Of a stretch of DNA of 64,000 nucleotides, positions 25,101-40,100 are shown one piece after another. The DNA is from Archilochus colubris. Taxonomy: Eukaryota; Chordata; Aves; Apodiformes; Trochilidae. Location of the stretch: positions 141,497,052 through 141,561,051 of the forward strand of contig CM041083.1 of the NCBI GenBank assembly GCA_023079485.1, given 5' to 3'. The notes below the pieces were generated by a model. That model saw only the letters and a list, made by a program, of their open reading frames with translations. It searched no databases and was not told the DNA's origin. Every line of letters starts with the position of its first letter. Position 1 is the stretch's first letter. The position numbers were made by a program, and so were the translations under genes.

Positions 25101-28100
25101 TGAGCCAGGTGGGACTCAGTAAGGATCCTTTAGCAATTTAAATCAGATTAAAAGAAAGTGTAAGAAAATCGCAATTCAAGTGCTCTTTTTAGATCTGAAT
25201 GCAAATCCTCACCTGTTGTGGAAGTGATAAATTTCTTCCATATTTCCAAACAAGATATCCTTCTTATTTTGGAGTTCTGGTGAAATGAGATGAGCCATTA
25301 GGGGGTTGTCCATCTCTGCAGCATACCCCTGCAAGAGAAGAGAGAGAGAGACACACTAATTATCTCCCTTGACTTGAAGTATTTATCTCATTTGACAAGA
25401 CAGTCTGTCTGCAGGCTGAAAGATAGCAAAGAAAGCGTTCAATAATAGTCATGAAAAGAGTATACAAATTTTGCTTTTCCATCAGTCCAGTAAGACACAC
25501 CTTTATTCTTTAGAAAGCCACTTGAATAATTACAGCGATTTTAGTCAAACAGTAATGAAACAATATTTGCAATTATTTCCACCAAAGGTTACACATTCCC
25601 ATGCTAAACCTACAGTTCATGCTTTTTCTGTTAGATTTTGTACACCTGTGTTTAAAGCCACAATTCCAACACACACACACACACAAGCTGTCACAGTTTG
25701 GTTCAGCGAGGCATCCAAAACCTCCCAGGGGAATCTGTGCCAGCATCTCACCACCCTCACAGGCAAGAATTTCTTCCTCATGTCTTCCAAAATCTCCCCT
25801 CTTCTATTCTAAAGCCATTACCCTTTGTCCTATCACTATGTGACCTTGCAAAGAGTCCCTCCTCAATTTTCCTGTAGGCTCCCTCAGGTACTGGAAGGGT
25901 GCTAGAAGATGTTTCCCAGAGCCTTCTCTTCTCCAGGCTGAACAACCTCAACTCTTTGAGCCTCTCTTCCTAGAAGAGGTGATCCAGCCCTCTGATCAAC
26001 CTTGTGGACTTTCTCTGGACTCACTCCAAGATCTCCACATCCTTCTTCTGTTAAGTGCTCTAGAACTGGAAACACTACTCCAGGTGGGATCCCATGAGAA
26101 TGGAGTAGAATGGGAGAATCACCTCCATGCTAGTCTGAGCTATTAATATGAGGGAACAAACTAATTAATTATTTCTGTAAGGAACAGAACCCATTAGGCT
26201 GTCAATTCTATCTTTAAGGCATTTTCATTAGCTTTGATACCAAAAGAGATAATTTTAGATCCTGGTATCTTCCATAAAACTACATTCTCTTCTCTGTGTA
26301 TCTGGCACACACAAGGAAAAGAGAGCACTAAGCTGATGTCCATGACTGTTCTCCACTGATCTCCAGGTCACTAATCAGTGATTAAGAGAGCACCCACAAA
26401 ACTGAAAAAAACCCCAAAACTGAGAAATCCCCCTCAAAAACCCAAACTCAAACAAAACTGTCCCAATCAATCAACCAAAAACCATGCAAGAATGCTCCAT
26501 CTGCATAAGCAGTACAGGCACTGAAGAAAGATGATGCCACCTACTTTGGAGTTAGATTAGATTTTTCTCTCTGTTTTAAAAGCATAATTATTGATTAGAG
26601 TAAACTGTACTGAGTTAAAACCAACTGACAAATTAAATCAAAAGATAAATAAAAGAGAACCTACAACCAAGATTTTAAATTTCAAAATTATGTCCAAACT
26701 ACAGAAGTCAGGAAGAGTAGCTGCTAAAGCCAGCTAGCCTGAAGAATTCAAGCACCTAGACAGGACAGTGATTAGATTATCTCTTTATTATCAGAAATAT
26801 TCCCTTAAAAATAAAGAGTATTTTTCCCCCGAACACCATGAAAAATAAAAAATAACAGTACATGTAGCGGGAGGAGCCCTTCTTGCTCCTAGGGCTGATC
26901 CTGAGGCCTCAGGGTTTAGCCCATTCCTGGACACCACCCCCCACACCCCCCCCCCACCCCACACCCCACCCACAAAAACCCCCACACCCCACCCCCCCCA
27001 CACCAAACCAACACAAACCCACACCCACCACAAAACCACACCCCCCACACAAGTACAAGCAAAGATGCTAGAACTTATAGATAGCTGACCATTGGTGTCC
27101 CCCCATCTCTCTCCTTCCAAAATAGGAGACTCTGAAAGAGAATATTTGTTTAAAAAAAGTGATGCAGCCCTAAAAAGATAAAAATAATTTACATAAAATG
27201 GAGTTAAAAAAAAATATTAGGGAAATAACAACTTCAGCCACTATGACATTTAGATACAGTGAAGAGATGCATGAACAGAGTAATCAATTTCCACTTGAAG
27301 TAAAGACAATGCTGAACATAGCAGCAAAGCCAGCAGTGGCCTAAAGGAGGGGAATCTAATCCAGCTGAGGTGAAATCAATCAAACCTGAGAGCTCAGTAC
27401 TTTGAGATTCTGCAGGAACAAATAAATGCATGAAATCCATACATTGTCAAAAAGCATTTGACAACTTTTTTCACTTGTCTGATATAGTACTTATTTTAAA
27501 ACTTTAATATAAAAATATTTCATGTTTTACTACCTATGCAGTACTTTTGTTTTAAGAAAGGAGAGGGAAAGCTATCCCATACAGCCAACAGAAATCATTT
27601 AATCTTACTTTAAGAATATATGAATCTTTGCTTAGTCTCCCATTTTAAAGCTGTTCTAAGAGCATGAAAATAAATGGAAAAAGGAGTCGAATATAATGCC
27701 TAAAAATAGACCAGACTGATATTTCCCCTCAGTAAAAATGACTGGGGTTCACAGACTACAAAGTCAGATGATCATGGTTATTAATGAAAGGAAAACTATT
27801 AAGCTTGGATAAAAGCAGCTATAAGAGTTTAAGAGTTTCCCAGTAATCCTTCTTTCTTTTTTTTTTCTATTGGAATTCTTGGCAGAGCGAAAAGACATGG
27901 CAATTAAATGTGATATAATGGTAGGAGACACTGTCCATACAAAGGAATTTCAGGTTATTTTACAGGAAAAAGAGGAAGATTATTATAACAGGAGAAATAA
28001 GTGAATTGGGAGACTATCCAGAACTATGGATTAATAGCTAGGATTACTCCAAAGCTGGAAGACTGCCATTGAACCATTCCTCAGCAAGGATTTCATCCAG

Positions 28101-31100
28101 AATTACTGTTGGCAGTCCCAGTCACGCAAGTTCAAAGGAGATTAATCCTAAGCTGTAAGGAGGCACAGAGAAGTGTGCCTGGCACCACCAGAGTACTAGA
28201 GCATGTATCACATTGGCAGAAAACCAAGATAGCTTGGCCTAACAAGACAAAGATTGCACTCTACTCTATGCAAAATGAGGGCAATACCAGAGGAATAAAA
28301 AGATTCTGCAACAACCCTCCAGTAACAATAAGGACCAAAAATCCTCCGACTATTAAAGCCTTGATTTTATTATTTTTTTTAAAACAAAACCGTACAGATA
28401 ACATCCCATGCAAACAACAGGGAATAAAGTGATCCTTCAGGTCCACTCCACAGCTATCTTGCCATAAAGCACATGTCAGATATAACCATCCTACTGTCAT
28501 CAACACTTCCTAGCACTTGGATCAGCCCCAGGACATAAATGCTGTGGGAAGCAGAGCACAAACTAGGCAGAAGCAAGACTAATACAGTTGAACCTCTTAC
28601 TTGAAGGTATGTTCTATAACTTAAGACAGCTCCTATTTGGGAACTTAACATCAGCATGGACACCATGGGTATCTAGTGTTGAGTCAGTGTCGAGCTGGCT
28701 CGATCCCAACTCATCCTGATATAAATAATTCAGTCTCAGTTATCACCAATTTTGTCATCACCTACAGTCAAACTAGACTACAACAAAATGACACATCTAT
28801 GTCTGAAGACTTAAACACAGAATACTGCAGCATATTCCTACAAACAACTCATTAATACTGCAGTTGTGCCTCCCACAAGCATGGAGCAAAGGGGACACTT
28901 CTGTTTCCTTTAGAACTTCAACTCAAGACATTATTATTATAAGGCAGTGTGTTGCCACAGTTGTACCCAAGACATTTCAAAGATCACTTAAAGATGCACA
29001 AACAGGGAGCAAAGAAACAAGTTCTCCTCTGACTAAAGATTCTCTTGATGCAGGTTCACATTCCTGTGTGATACATGGCCTTCCTGGCGCTGACTGAAGA
29101 CACTGGAATAAACTTTTACAGGATTAATGATCATTACAAATCTCACTGTGTTTCACCTAAGTCCACCTAAATAAATCCACTTAAATAGTCTGGCATATCT
29201 TACCTTCTGCCAAATTTGTATTTTCTAATACAAAATCCTAGTCGCATAAATATTTCCAGAAAAAAAAGAAATTGCACCTTCCTACCTCTGTGAAAATACA
29301 ATTAGAAAGGAGAGATGTAATGATCACACTGTTTCATGGGACAAACAGAGTCTTTACAGTGATAAGGAAAGCATTAGAGCATCCATGAAATGGAAGAGTG
29401 AACTAGATTCACTACCAGCCACAGTGAAATTTTATTATTACCTCAAGAACACAGAGAAGTTCTTCCACATATGCTCTTTCAGTCTCAATAAGTTCATTAA
29501 TCACATGCCTGGAGACAAAGAATGATAAGTAAGGCAGGCCTGTTCACTTACTCAAAGCAATGAGACAACATTAACTTTCTGTTTCTACTTCATTTCAGAC
29601 AATAAAGTAACAATTTCCAGGTAAAAGAAAATGTGAAAGATCATGGATATTTCTGTCAACCATTTATAAATCCTTATAACACTTTAAAATTTTTAATAGG
29701 TATTTAGAAGGCTAAAAAGTAAAATCTAACATTTTCCATATGTGAATTGAAGCAGTGAATAGTTCTATCATTCTATATATAAAAGTTGGTTATGCTTTGT
29801 TTTTAAGTACCAGAGGAGCTGGAATTACAACTGCATAGGACAACCAAACACAAATAAAGTTACACAGATCATTTTAAATTAGAACTATTCTAGGGCACAC
29901 TTTAAATATCCCAATCCTGCTTCAATTTCTTTAACTGTCAAGTAAACATGCTTCCCCCTGCCCCTTCGACTTGGGATTTTGTATAATTTAACATGATTGT
30001 AAGAGTGAAAAGATAGTAAAGTATCCAGTTTAGAGGGAAAAATGCAAGGTCTGCTAGACACACTGCAGCTGGTACTGCATTATTTTTTGAATAAAAGTGA
30101 CATGGTTTAGTCTTCATAGAAGAAAGTTATTTTTTCATAACATTTATCAAAATAGGGACTAAAAGGACTCAAATATAAAGACAGAAATCTTTTGAAACAT
30201 GGAGACCAAAACCTTCAATAGAATTAAAGAATTACTACTCATTTTGTCATCTCCAAAATGAAAATATGTAGATATTCTGCCATAGCATCACCTTGCTGCA
30301 ACAAAGCTACAGTCTAGTACTGTATAAACTATAAAGGATGCTGCAGAAAAACTGAAGTATCTTCTATGTACAGAGAAGTCCCAATGCATTTTAAAAAGCA
30401 CAAGAGGCTTAATTCAGAAAAACATATCTGAAGTATCAAATCCTTAGCCAAACTCAGCCTTTTGCTGGAAGCAAATCAGAGAAAAAGCATTTTTTGTTTA
30501 TCAGAATATACTTACTGCCGTAACACAGCTAGGTTTTCTTCATCATCCATTGTAGATCCTCCTCTGCTTTGATGCTGTTCAGTCATTTCACTCTAAAGAA
30601 GGAAACAACAACCAACAAAAAAAGAATTCATCACAACATCATAGATGGTGGAAAACCAGTTTAAAATACAGAGCTCTGCACTCAGATCTACTTGCATGCA
30701 TTTTCCCAAGCAAGACTGTACTCCTTTATAGATAAAGGCAATTTGCAAGATTGCTGAAAAATAAAATCCAAGGCAACCCGAAAGTCTTGAAGTACGCAAG
30801 AGCATTTAGAGACAGGGAGTTCTCCATGAAAGGCCATCTTAGAAAAAACCATGGTTGAAGGGCCCTTTCCAGGAAGACAACATCAGAGCATCCTGAAGGC
30901 AACAGTGGCCTTGGTCTCTTTTCCAAGCTAAAAATGAGGTACTGTACTAACTTTCTGGTAACTTCCTAGCTTGACACAGAAGTTCACTCTTACAACTCCT
31001 ACTGTGATGGCTGACCTAACTATGGCTTGCTGAAAAACAATGAGGGATTCTGCTTTCAATCTTCCCCGGATCCAACCCGGTTTCTCCAACAGTTGTCCCT

Positions 31101-34100
31101 AACTGGTCATGTGGTCCTGCCTTCCTCCTTGCATTGTTCCTTACTGAATCTTTGCTGAGTTAATTCAGCTCTCTAACCTAGTGGGGAACTATTTGTTTCT
31201 GCTACTGCTGTCAGGTTACTTTCCTTGCTGGAAGTGGGGCAGGAAGACCATCCCCACTTGGGAATGGCAACCCATTAGCTCAAGTGAAGCTGTTGTGCAG
31301 CCAATGACAACTACCTCTTCACTTCTGCCAGTTTTAAGAGTAGCCAATTACCACTGGCAAATAATAAATGTTTCCTGTTCATAGATTTTATATTTTGGTG
31401 CCCCTAATGTTTTTTCTAATATAGGCAACTATTTACTTTACCTTCCCTCCTACCTAGCACAGTGGCAAAGCAGCCTCCATTTAAACCATGCGACTGCTTC
31501 ACCACAGTTACTTTGCTAGGGGCAGTCCCATCACTTTTTTGATTGGAATTGCCTCATTCTTGCTGAAGCTTTTGAATATTCCATTCCATTGTATTAGGAC
31601 TTTCTCAAGCAAAAAGCATGTGCATGAAAAGCACAAAGAAAAAAAAATAATTACCTTTCCTCTTCTGTAGTTTCCCCTTCGAAGTGCACTGCTGTCTGAG
31701 TTGGATATGTATTCTCTTTGAAGACCTAAGCATGTAAACCAGAATCAAATATCAGTTAGAACTTGAGCAGATCTAACACAGATGTTTGTGCAACCACAAA
31801 TTACAGCTGAAAGTTTCTTCAAGATTCTCAGCACAGCACAAAAAATTAGTTAGAGGCTACAGCTGTTACTTACATGGAGAGGTACCAGGAGATTTTACAA
31901 AGGCTTCAGGTCTTGGTGCAACTGGCTGAACAGGACGTGTCTGCTTAGCTGCCAGTTTCTTAAGACTTACTTGTCTCTTTTGAAACATTTCTTCCATACT
32001 TTCTTGCTTCTGGTAAACTTTTTGCACATGCTCCTATCATTGCCACAGAGAGTGGAGTAATTAAAACAAAATAAGAAGTGTCCAACAAATTATACTGCCA
32101 TTTCAGTACATTGATTTGAAACTGAGACTGCTTTTATACCACATATAAAAATATTAACCTACTCTTCACTCCTAACACAGCACAACTTACAGTCATTTAG
32201 TACACTTAGAAATTGGAACATCACTTCATAAACATTTTGCGTGCTTGCTGTAGAGAAACCAATGGGGTTCAGGTTTCAATTTAAAAAAAATCATAGGGAA
32301 ATATTTTGGACAGTGTCTAATGATTCTGTAACATGAAGAGATCAACCAAAAGGAAAAGAGACATTCTACAAAGCAGAAGTCATACAAGTATCAGGGACAG
32401 GCATATTTTTGCTTCTTAAAAAGGTATTTCAAATACTCACTACTACTACTACTATCTGAAAAACTGAATTAGTCATTTAAAGGATCTGAGACCCTTGATA
32501 CTTCTTCAAAATTATGAAAGGACTAGCACCTCAGATAGGGAATTACATTGGCTTTCCAGTTCCCAGGTATAACTCCTATTACTTGATTATTTAGCTAATA
32601 ATTTAGCAATTATTAGCTGCAATGCAGCAACTCTAAAATTAACAAGTGAACCCCTAGACACACATAATCATCATCCAGTACCTTTAGGTCCTCATTGAGG
32701 ATGTGTGCATACTCTCTGTAAATTTTATTCAACTCCTTGATTTTGTTGCCTGCACCAGTGTCCAGAAATTTCTCGATCTCCTGTAATGCTGATTCTGCAC
32801 CATCCTGAGACTGACACTTATCCACTGGCTGTGAAGCTAGCAGATAAATTCCTTCATCACACCACTTCATAGACTAGAAACAAAAAAGAACAGGCTCAGA
32901 ATGCACCAGTATCAGCATAAAAACCTAGGAGGTCCAAAGCATTTTGTAATTCTAAGTTGTGATGCATTCAGCTATTTAAGAAGAAAGCTTCTAGCACATC
33001 CAGATGTATTTACTTGCTGTTATGACAACTGATTTAATGAGGTTTTAGCGAACAAGATGGGAAACAGAACTGGTTCATAGAAAATTTACCTTTTCTAGTA
33101 AGCCATGCAATTCTAAAGATTTGTTAAGAAGATTCCGTCTCTGCTCTGTCTCAGTAGCGAAGGCATCACAGAGATGATGAAGTTCACTGCATTTTGGAAT
33201 AATGGAATCCACAGCATAATGATTGCTTTGAATAAAGTCATCACCCTCTGAGGCTAGCATTCTGGCTTTTGCTATAATTTCCTAAGAAAGCAAGCACTGA
33301 TTTAGACACATCTTTCTGTGGACCAACATCACCGAGAAAAATAAAAAATTACACAATTTGGTTTTATGCAGTAAAATACACATGTTGATATAGAACATGT
33401 CTTTAGTTAACAGGTGCCTTATTTAATCAATCGAAGTGACTTTCTGTCTTCCCAGGGGCCCAAGAACTTTTATACTTCCTTCTTTATTGTATCAGAGTGC
33501 TTCAGACCCATTAATGACTTTAATTACATGGCCTCTGTTGAGAGAACCACTATGAGCCCTTCCATGCCCCAGTTATTCAGCAGCATGTTGGTGTGTATAT
33601 GCATGCAATCTGGAGTACATCAGCAATCTGAACGCAAATTAAAAACCACCTAACTCCAGCACCTCAAGCACCTCATTACTCAAGAGTAATGATCTCACTT
33701 AAAGAGATGTATTTCTGTAAAGGTACCTTATCTAGTTCATTCAGTGTTTGTTGCTGTTGATCTTCTTTTATCATACTGTACACCCAATATATAGCCTTGC
33801 TGAGATTTAAGGAAATAAGTGGCTTTAATAAGAATGGAAGTGGCTCCTTGGTCACTAAGTGCAGAACTCGACTATGTAGATACTTCCTGCAATTCTACCA
33901 TGAGCCAACCACACTGACTTTTTGACTGGTCACTCTGTGCTTTGTTAAGGGATGCCTGAGAACTGGGCTGCTCATAAAGATTTTATTTCAAATTTCCTTC
34001 TGCACATTACTTGAGATACTGAATTTGACCTGTTGTCAGTTTAAGCTCTGCTCATAAAATATGCTCAACAACTAAATACTGTTCCCCCCCCAAAATGCAT

Positions 34101-37100
34101 TGTCATACTAGAAAATAAAGAGACTTGGAGAGTTCTTACACATGATTTTTCTTCAAAGTTGGCAAGATCTTTCAAAATGTGCTCCACGTGTGAAAAGCTA
34201 TTTCCCACATCTGTGAAGGCAGACAGTCTCTCAGATGCAGTATCCAAAGCTGCTTTGACCTGAAATAAGGCATAGCTATGTATCAATGAAGAGAATTCCA
34301 CTTCTCTGGAGACCCATCAGTTAGTTGATAGCCACTATTTCCAGTCAGGTGATTCACATTATGAGATTACTAAGGCACAGAGACAAATCACTTTTTGTGA
34401 GCCTACCTTTACCTTCAATTCAAAATGAAAACATATACATAGAAAAGGCAATGAAGTAATCCAGTTTGCTGGTACTGAAAAAAAATGTAGGAAAACTGAT
34501 GCTCAGGAATCATTTATGCTCTTGTTTTTACCATTTATGATCTTGCTTTTACCAGATGACAACAATAAAAACTGGCATTAACATACACAGCAAAACATGA
34601 AGGACAGGTCCTCACCATAACAATTTGTTGAGAGACAGACATATGGAGAGACAGACACACACTTCTAAGAGGGTTTCTGAGAATTTCTCCCATGGAGACA
34701 AAGGGCTGAGCTCTGAAATCAACTACACAAGTGTAAATTGACTGTAGGTGCCATCTAGCCTATGAGTTAAACTAACATGAGATCAGAAACTGGCTGTAAA
34801 AATTTTAGTTTAGCCTCCACCCAGCTTCTAACAGTGTGGTTGCAACTTCCCACCCACAGTGTTGGAGACTTTTACAAAATTTCAGCCAGAAGATTTAGAT
34901 AAGTCATGGTTCCATAAAAGGGTCTATTGGCAAGTTGAAAGGTTTGCCCCCAGCTTATTATGCTTCTGTGGAGAAGAACAAATTTCAGAGACAGTTCTGG
35001 ATATTTATACACTGCTGGGCCCATGGAAAAAAGAAATCACAAGACAGCAGAAGAGTAATTATGTCTCTGTATGCAAGTATTCAGATAGTACTACAGATGT
35101 ACTCAGATGTATTCAGATGTATTCAGATGTACTACAAGGTAGTACAGATAGCAGGATGTCAGGTAAGAACATGTCCAAGAAAAGGGTAGGAAAAAGCTTT
35201 CAAGCACAAACCAGAGCTGCAAAAACAAAAGGGTATTTTTTTTCTGAATAATTTCTATATTACCAAATGTCAACTGCTATCAAGAAGCTCTCACCTCTCT
35301 GAAATTCTGTTCAAAATTCCGAAGGCGCAGGCACTGCTCAAGTTTTAGCTGATGCTTAATCCAAAACTCATCAAAGGCACTCTCTGTTTCATGTAATTGA
35401 GCCAGAAGCCTTTAAAAAAATTAAAAGAAACAAAGAAACACTCAGAGAATGATGGGTGCAACAATCAAGGGACAATACAATCTTCCACAGTAAACATTAA
35501 ACCTCCCCAAAGAAACTTTTTCTGGAAAAAATAAACTGGATACAAGAATCTTTTTTGTGATTCACAGAAATGTTTCCTGGAATACCACTGATGTAAAACC
35601 CAACACAAACATTAATTTCTGAAACACTGGCAAATGCTGATTTGTATCTAGCTGCTGCACACAGTAGTTCTCAGCTCTGGCCTGGGAACATGGTGACTTA
35701 GGGCTAGCAAACATAAATAAAACTTGCAAATGTGTGTGGGCTAGGACACAGAGGAACCTAAGCCTTGGGCTACAAGGAAAAATGAAGACAAAAATTAATA
35801 CTGCTGTGATCAGGGAGCTGCCCTTATATTTCATTCTGTGGAGCAAGGCTGAAAATAAACTTGAAGGTCATTGCTCCTCCTCTTCTGAGTTACTACTTAA
35901 ATATCATAGGCAAGTTCACCACAGTACTGTGATGAAAAGAATCTCCTTCAATTATAATTTTGGCCAATGCCTTAAGACTTCTGCTTTTCAACTTCCAGTA
36001 TTACATTTGACAGTATGGCATCCTGTGGACTGATCTCTACAGTGTGCTTTGCTGTACTTAGGCTATATCAAGGGAAGGCCATACATCAGGATTTTTGTTT
36101 TTAATTGCACAGAAATGAGCTCTGAATGTATAGCTTAAACTTTTTTATAATAAGGCAGATTTCGTTCCAGTTTCTCTCGGATATTATATCAAGTGGGAAT
36201 GTTTTGGATAAATTAGCAACCTCCACCCCAATTGTCCTTCAGATAGCTAATAGCAACAATGACCAAAAAAAGTGACTTCTGCCAAGCTTTGTGGACTGGA
36301 ATGGACAGTTTTTTGGAAAGAAAAGTCAGCCCGAATGTAACAGAAATATGGAATGACAGACAAAAAAAGAATGCAGAATGCTGCCTGGGGGAAATGAGCT
36401 ATGCTTTCATAGCTTTAAGCAAATTTACATCTGTGCTATGGTGATATAATGTCTTCAAAACTGGCAGCAATTTAAGGGCGGTGGGGAGCAGAGGAAAACA
36501 TCAATTTCTTATATGCCCAAAGGAAGCAAATAGAAATTTTGTGCATAGATACTTAAAGAGTGTCGTAGTCCCTAGTAGCCCTTTAAAGGCTACTAACAAC
36601 ACTGGTAAGATATCAGAAATGTTAGAAGCTTCTTCAGGCAGGTTCAGAGAAAAAGAAACCTCTCATTTCAAATTCAAAATAACTTAACAGAAGTGGACAA
36701 AATTTACTGAAAAGACATATATTGCTTCTGTATTCTCCTTCTGCTTTCCCTGCAGAAGCAAAGTTTCCTTGGATTGCACTTGAGTCCTTAAACAGAGCAT
36801 CAAAATTCACTAAAATAAGGAAAAGCTTCTCAGCTATATTTTCAAAATCTAACAAAAAGGAAAAAATAAAACACCAACAGGGTTATTTTCCCAGTACTGG
36901 AACTCAAACTGCAGGCCCTCTTTGCTTTATACCAGGGGACCCAGGAACTGGCAGCAGGGAATCACTTTGCTCAAGACAGATCTGACAACAGAGAGTTGTT
37001 TTTTAAAGTACTTCTTGTGTTCACATGCAACATTTGCTTATTTGCTAAGCACTCCTACAGAACTAAGTAATAGAGCTGGGGAGGGGACGAAAAGCAGAAT

Positions 37101-40100
37101 ATTCAGTATTTGACTCCTCTCACCTTTCTACTGTTGTTTGATTGTCTAGCTGATCTTGATTCAGTTTGTATTCAGGATTCTCAGTAACTGGTTTTGTAAT
37201 ACTTCCAAGGATATCATCGCCCTGTTCTACTGCTAACCTGATGTCCTCCTACAAAACAAAACAAGAAACCCATGCACTGTAGTTGTGTCTTGCTGGTTTT
37301 TTTTTTGAAGCAAACTTCATAAGGCACCAAACTGAAAAAAAGGATTATGTTTCAATAGTAATAGTACAAGCATAGTTTGATTAAAAGTAGTGTTTGACAA
37401 CAGAAAGTAAATATTCAATGTCAGCTTTTTCTACATTTACCATCTTAAGATCCCAGTGCTACTGAGTTGAATTTTCATTATGGATAGACAGCCTTCTGTA
37501 TGGCCTTAGGCTACAAACATCTCAAAACTTTTAGATAGATAGTTCTGAAAACACCAGTTTTCATTCAAACAGACTTGAAAGAACATTTGTCCATTCTTCA
37601 GAAAGTCAAATATTTTCATATGCATGCAAAACTTATCAAATTTCTTCCTGCAAACAACCTATTAAACACATCACTACTTACAAAGGAATTCCATTTCCAC
37701 ATACAAATGACTATGCATTTGTATATACCTAAACTTAGCCTCAAGACGTAATTTTTCAATGAGAAGAGGATTTTTAACACCAATTCAAGCTACAAGTTAT
37801 AATACAGTTTAACTAGAACACAGCATCTTTTAAAAAAATCTACATACCTTCATTTTGTTCTTCTTTTCTGTGTGTGTTGCAAGAAGAGAGCTGGTTGATT
37901 GCACATCATTTGGTAGCTCTGTTTCAGCCAGCTCAGTCCCAAAGGACTGAAGAATCTGAGCTGTTTCCTTAACCTTTTGGGCGAAGCCTTCTATAGCCTT
38001 TTGGAATAAAAACCATTAAAGATGTTTCATGCTCATCACATGCACATGTACAAACAGACACATACACACGAAATAAAACTCAAAACAAACCCAAGCAGAT
38101 GAATTACAAGACTGAAAATGGTCAAAATATAATGTTGCAAGCAACAGATACCGTCACCATTAATTCCTTAATTGTATATTTTTCCTAGGCTCGTATCAGG
38201 TGTATCTTCCTCATACTTTTATAACCTGGAGATTTTTTACAACTTGAGCTTTTTCTTTCTTGCAGCAAAACCAATAAACCTCAACACAATAATAAACTGT
38301 AGTTCCTTAGGTCTGAGTGTTCAGAAAACCACTCCCAAATCATTACTCATATTATTTCTCTAAGATGACTAAGTACCACTGGGAACATCTTCTCACTCAG
38401 AGCAAGTCAACTTGCATCACTTGGAATCTGTTTTATAAATGACAGGGTATAAAAGAGAAGGGCTCATTAAACTGGACAGTTAAGACAAAAATGAAGACTT
38501 ACAGTGCGACGGGACAGCCATCTGTTATGGCAGTAATCCAGGGTGCCACCAAGATCTTCTGTTAATTGTGTTTTATCAATGTAACCCTGCAGTTCTGACA
38601 CTGAGCCCAGCATTATGATCTGCAGCAGCAATGAGAACAAGTGAAGGCCATCAGTGGCAAGAAGTCCCTTGGTAAAGATTCTAAGCCCTGTTCATTCAGC
38701 TCTCTGATAGAGGAATCTCAGTTTAATACAGAAAGGAGTTATGAAACTATTTCCTTTGGATATAGAAAGAAACAAACTTAACAGATGTTTCAGGTGAAGA
38801 TAATAGAAATGTAAATAACTACAAATGAGTATGAGCACCAAGCTTAACAGTCTGTATTAAAATAAAATTTGGGAATTTTACAACATAAATTATCCCAGTG
38901 AGGTTTTTATATCAATAAACAATACATGGCTTCTAAGAGGAACTTTTAATTCAAGATTTAAGAAATGCTTTTAAGCATGTGGGGTTTTGTTGGGGGTTTT
39001 TGGGATTGGATTTTTTGTTTGTTTGTTTGTGGTTTTGTTATGTTTTTTGGTTTTTTTATTAGTTTTTTCTTTTTTTTTAGGCCTTGCTGGTTAGACTAAG
39101 TATTTTAACAGATTCCTATAATAAAGTGAGAAACAGAAGCTTACTTACAGGTACTTTCATTTTAAACTCATCCCTGTTGAATCTGAAAGCAATGTCTGAG
39201 AGAGCTCGATGAAAAACTCCCGTTGGGCGCAGAACAAGGACTAGCTGAAGGTTGCCTGGGAAAGATGCCTGCAGAACAAGTTTACTCTGTTATTTTTGTG
39301 TCTCTGCTCCAGAAAATATTTCTGAACAAGGAGAAGCCCCTGTTAAACCACAAGCTACTTATATCAAAGGCCTCCCATAATGGGGTGACCAATTATAAAC
39401 CTAGCAAGGCTTGAACAGAGAGCTTCATTCAAAGAGACATTTACTCATCTTTGGGAACAGGAATCTGTTCTCCAGGAATCAAATTTGTCAGGGTTGGCTT
39501 GCACTGCTCTGCAGCTAAGATTACATCCTAGCCAAGTAGGCTAATGAACAAAGAGTGGTGGCTTAGTACTTTTAGGAGAGCAGTATTTCACAGTTACCTT
39601 ATCTTCTCTTTAATAGAGAGTGTCAAGAGAACTGTCTGAACACATCGTATGACATTTCTAATTTGTGTATATACTACCTTGCCAGTTGCCTACACAAACT
39701 CTTGCCATTGAGACTAAATTTCTCAGGCAGCAGCTCAGAAAAATCTTTAAATTTTACAGACAAAATACAGTGTTAAAATTCTCAGCTGTGTTTTTTCTCA
39801 TCATCTTACAGCTAGCAGTCTGATGGATCTTTCCCAGCTATATACATGATAGGGGGAAACTAAAGAGAGGAGAAGGAAAGCAAAGAAATAGCATCAAATT
39901 ACTAAAAATCAGCCTCTGCAATGGCAGAGGTTTGCATACTTGGCATTTAGCCATTCTTGAAATCATGCAAGTCTTTTTGCCTATTCAGTATTTCCACTGC
40001 AGGGAAGCAGTGAAGCTCATTAAAGAAATTATCATTATAATGATTAAGTAGGCAATTTTCTTCATTATACTGTTGGAAATTATGTCACATTTTAGCACAC

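Noticed and set aside
26791..27120. Minus-strand frame of 109 codons rich in Gly, Val and Trp
   Set aside because: Produced by the (CCCCAC)n tract; no coding evidence.
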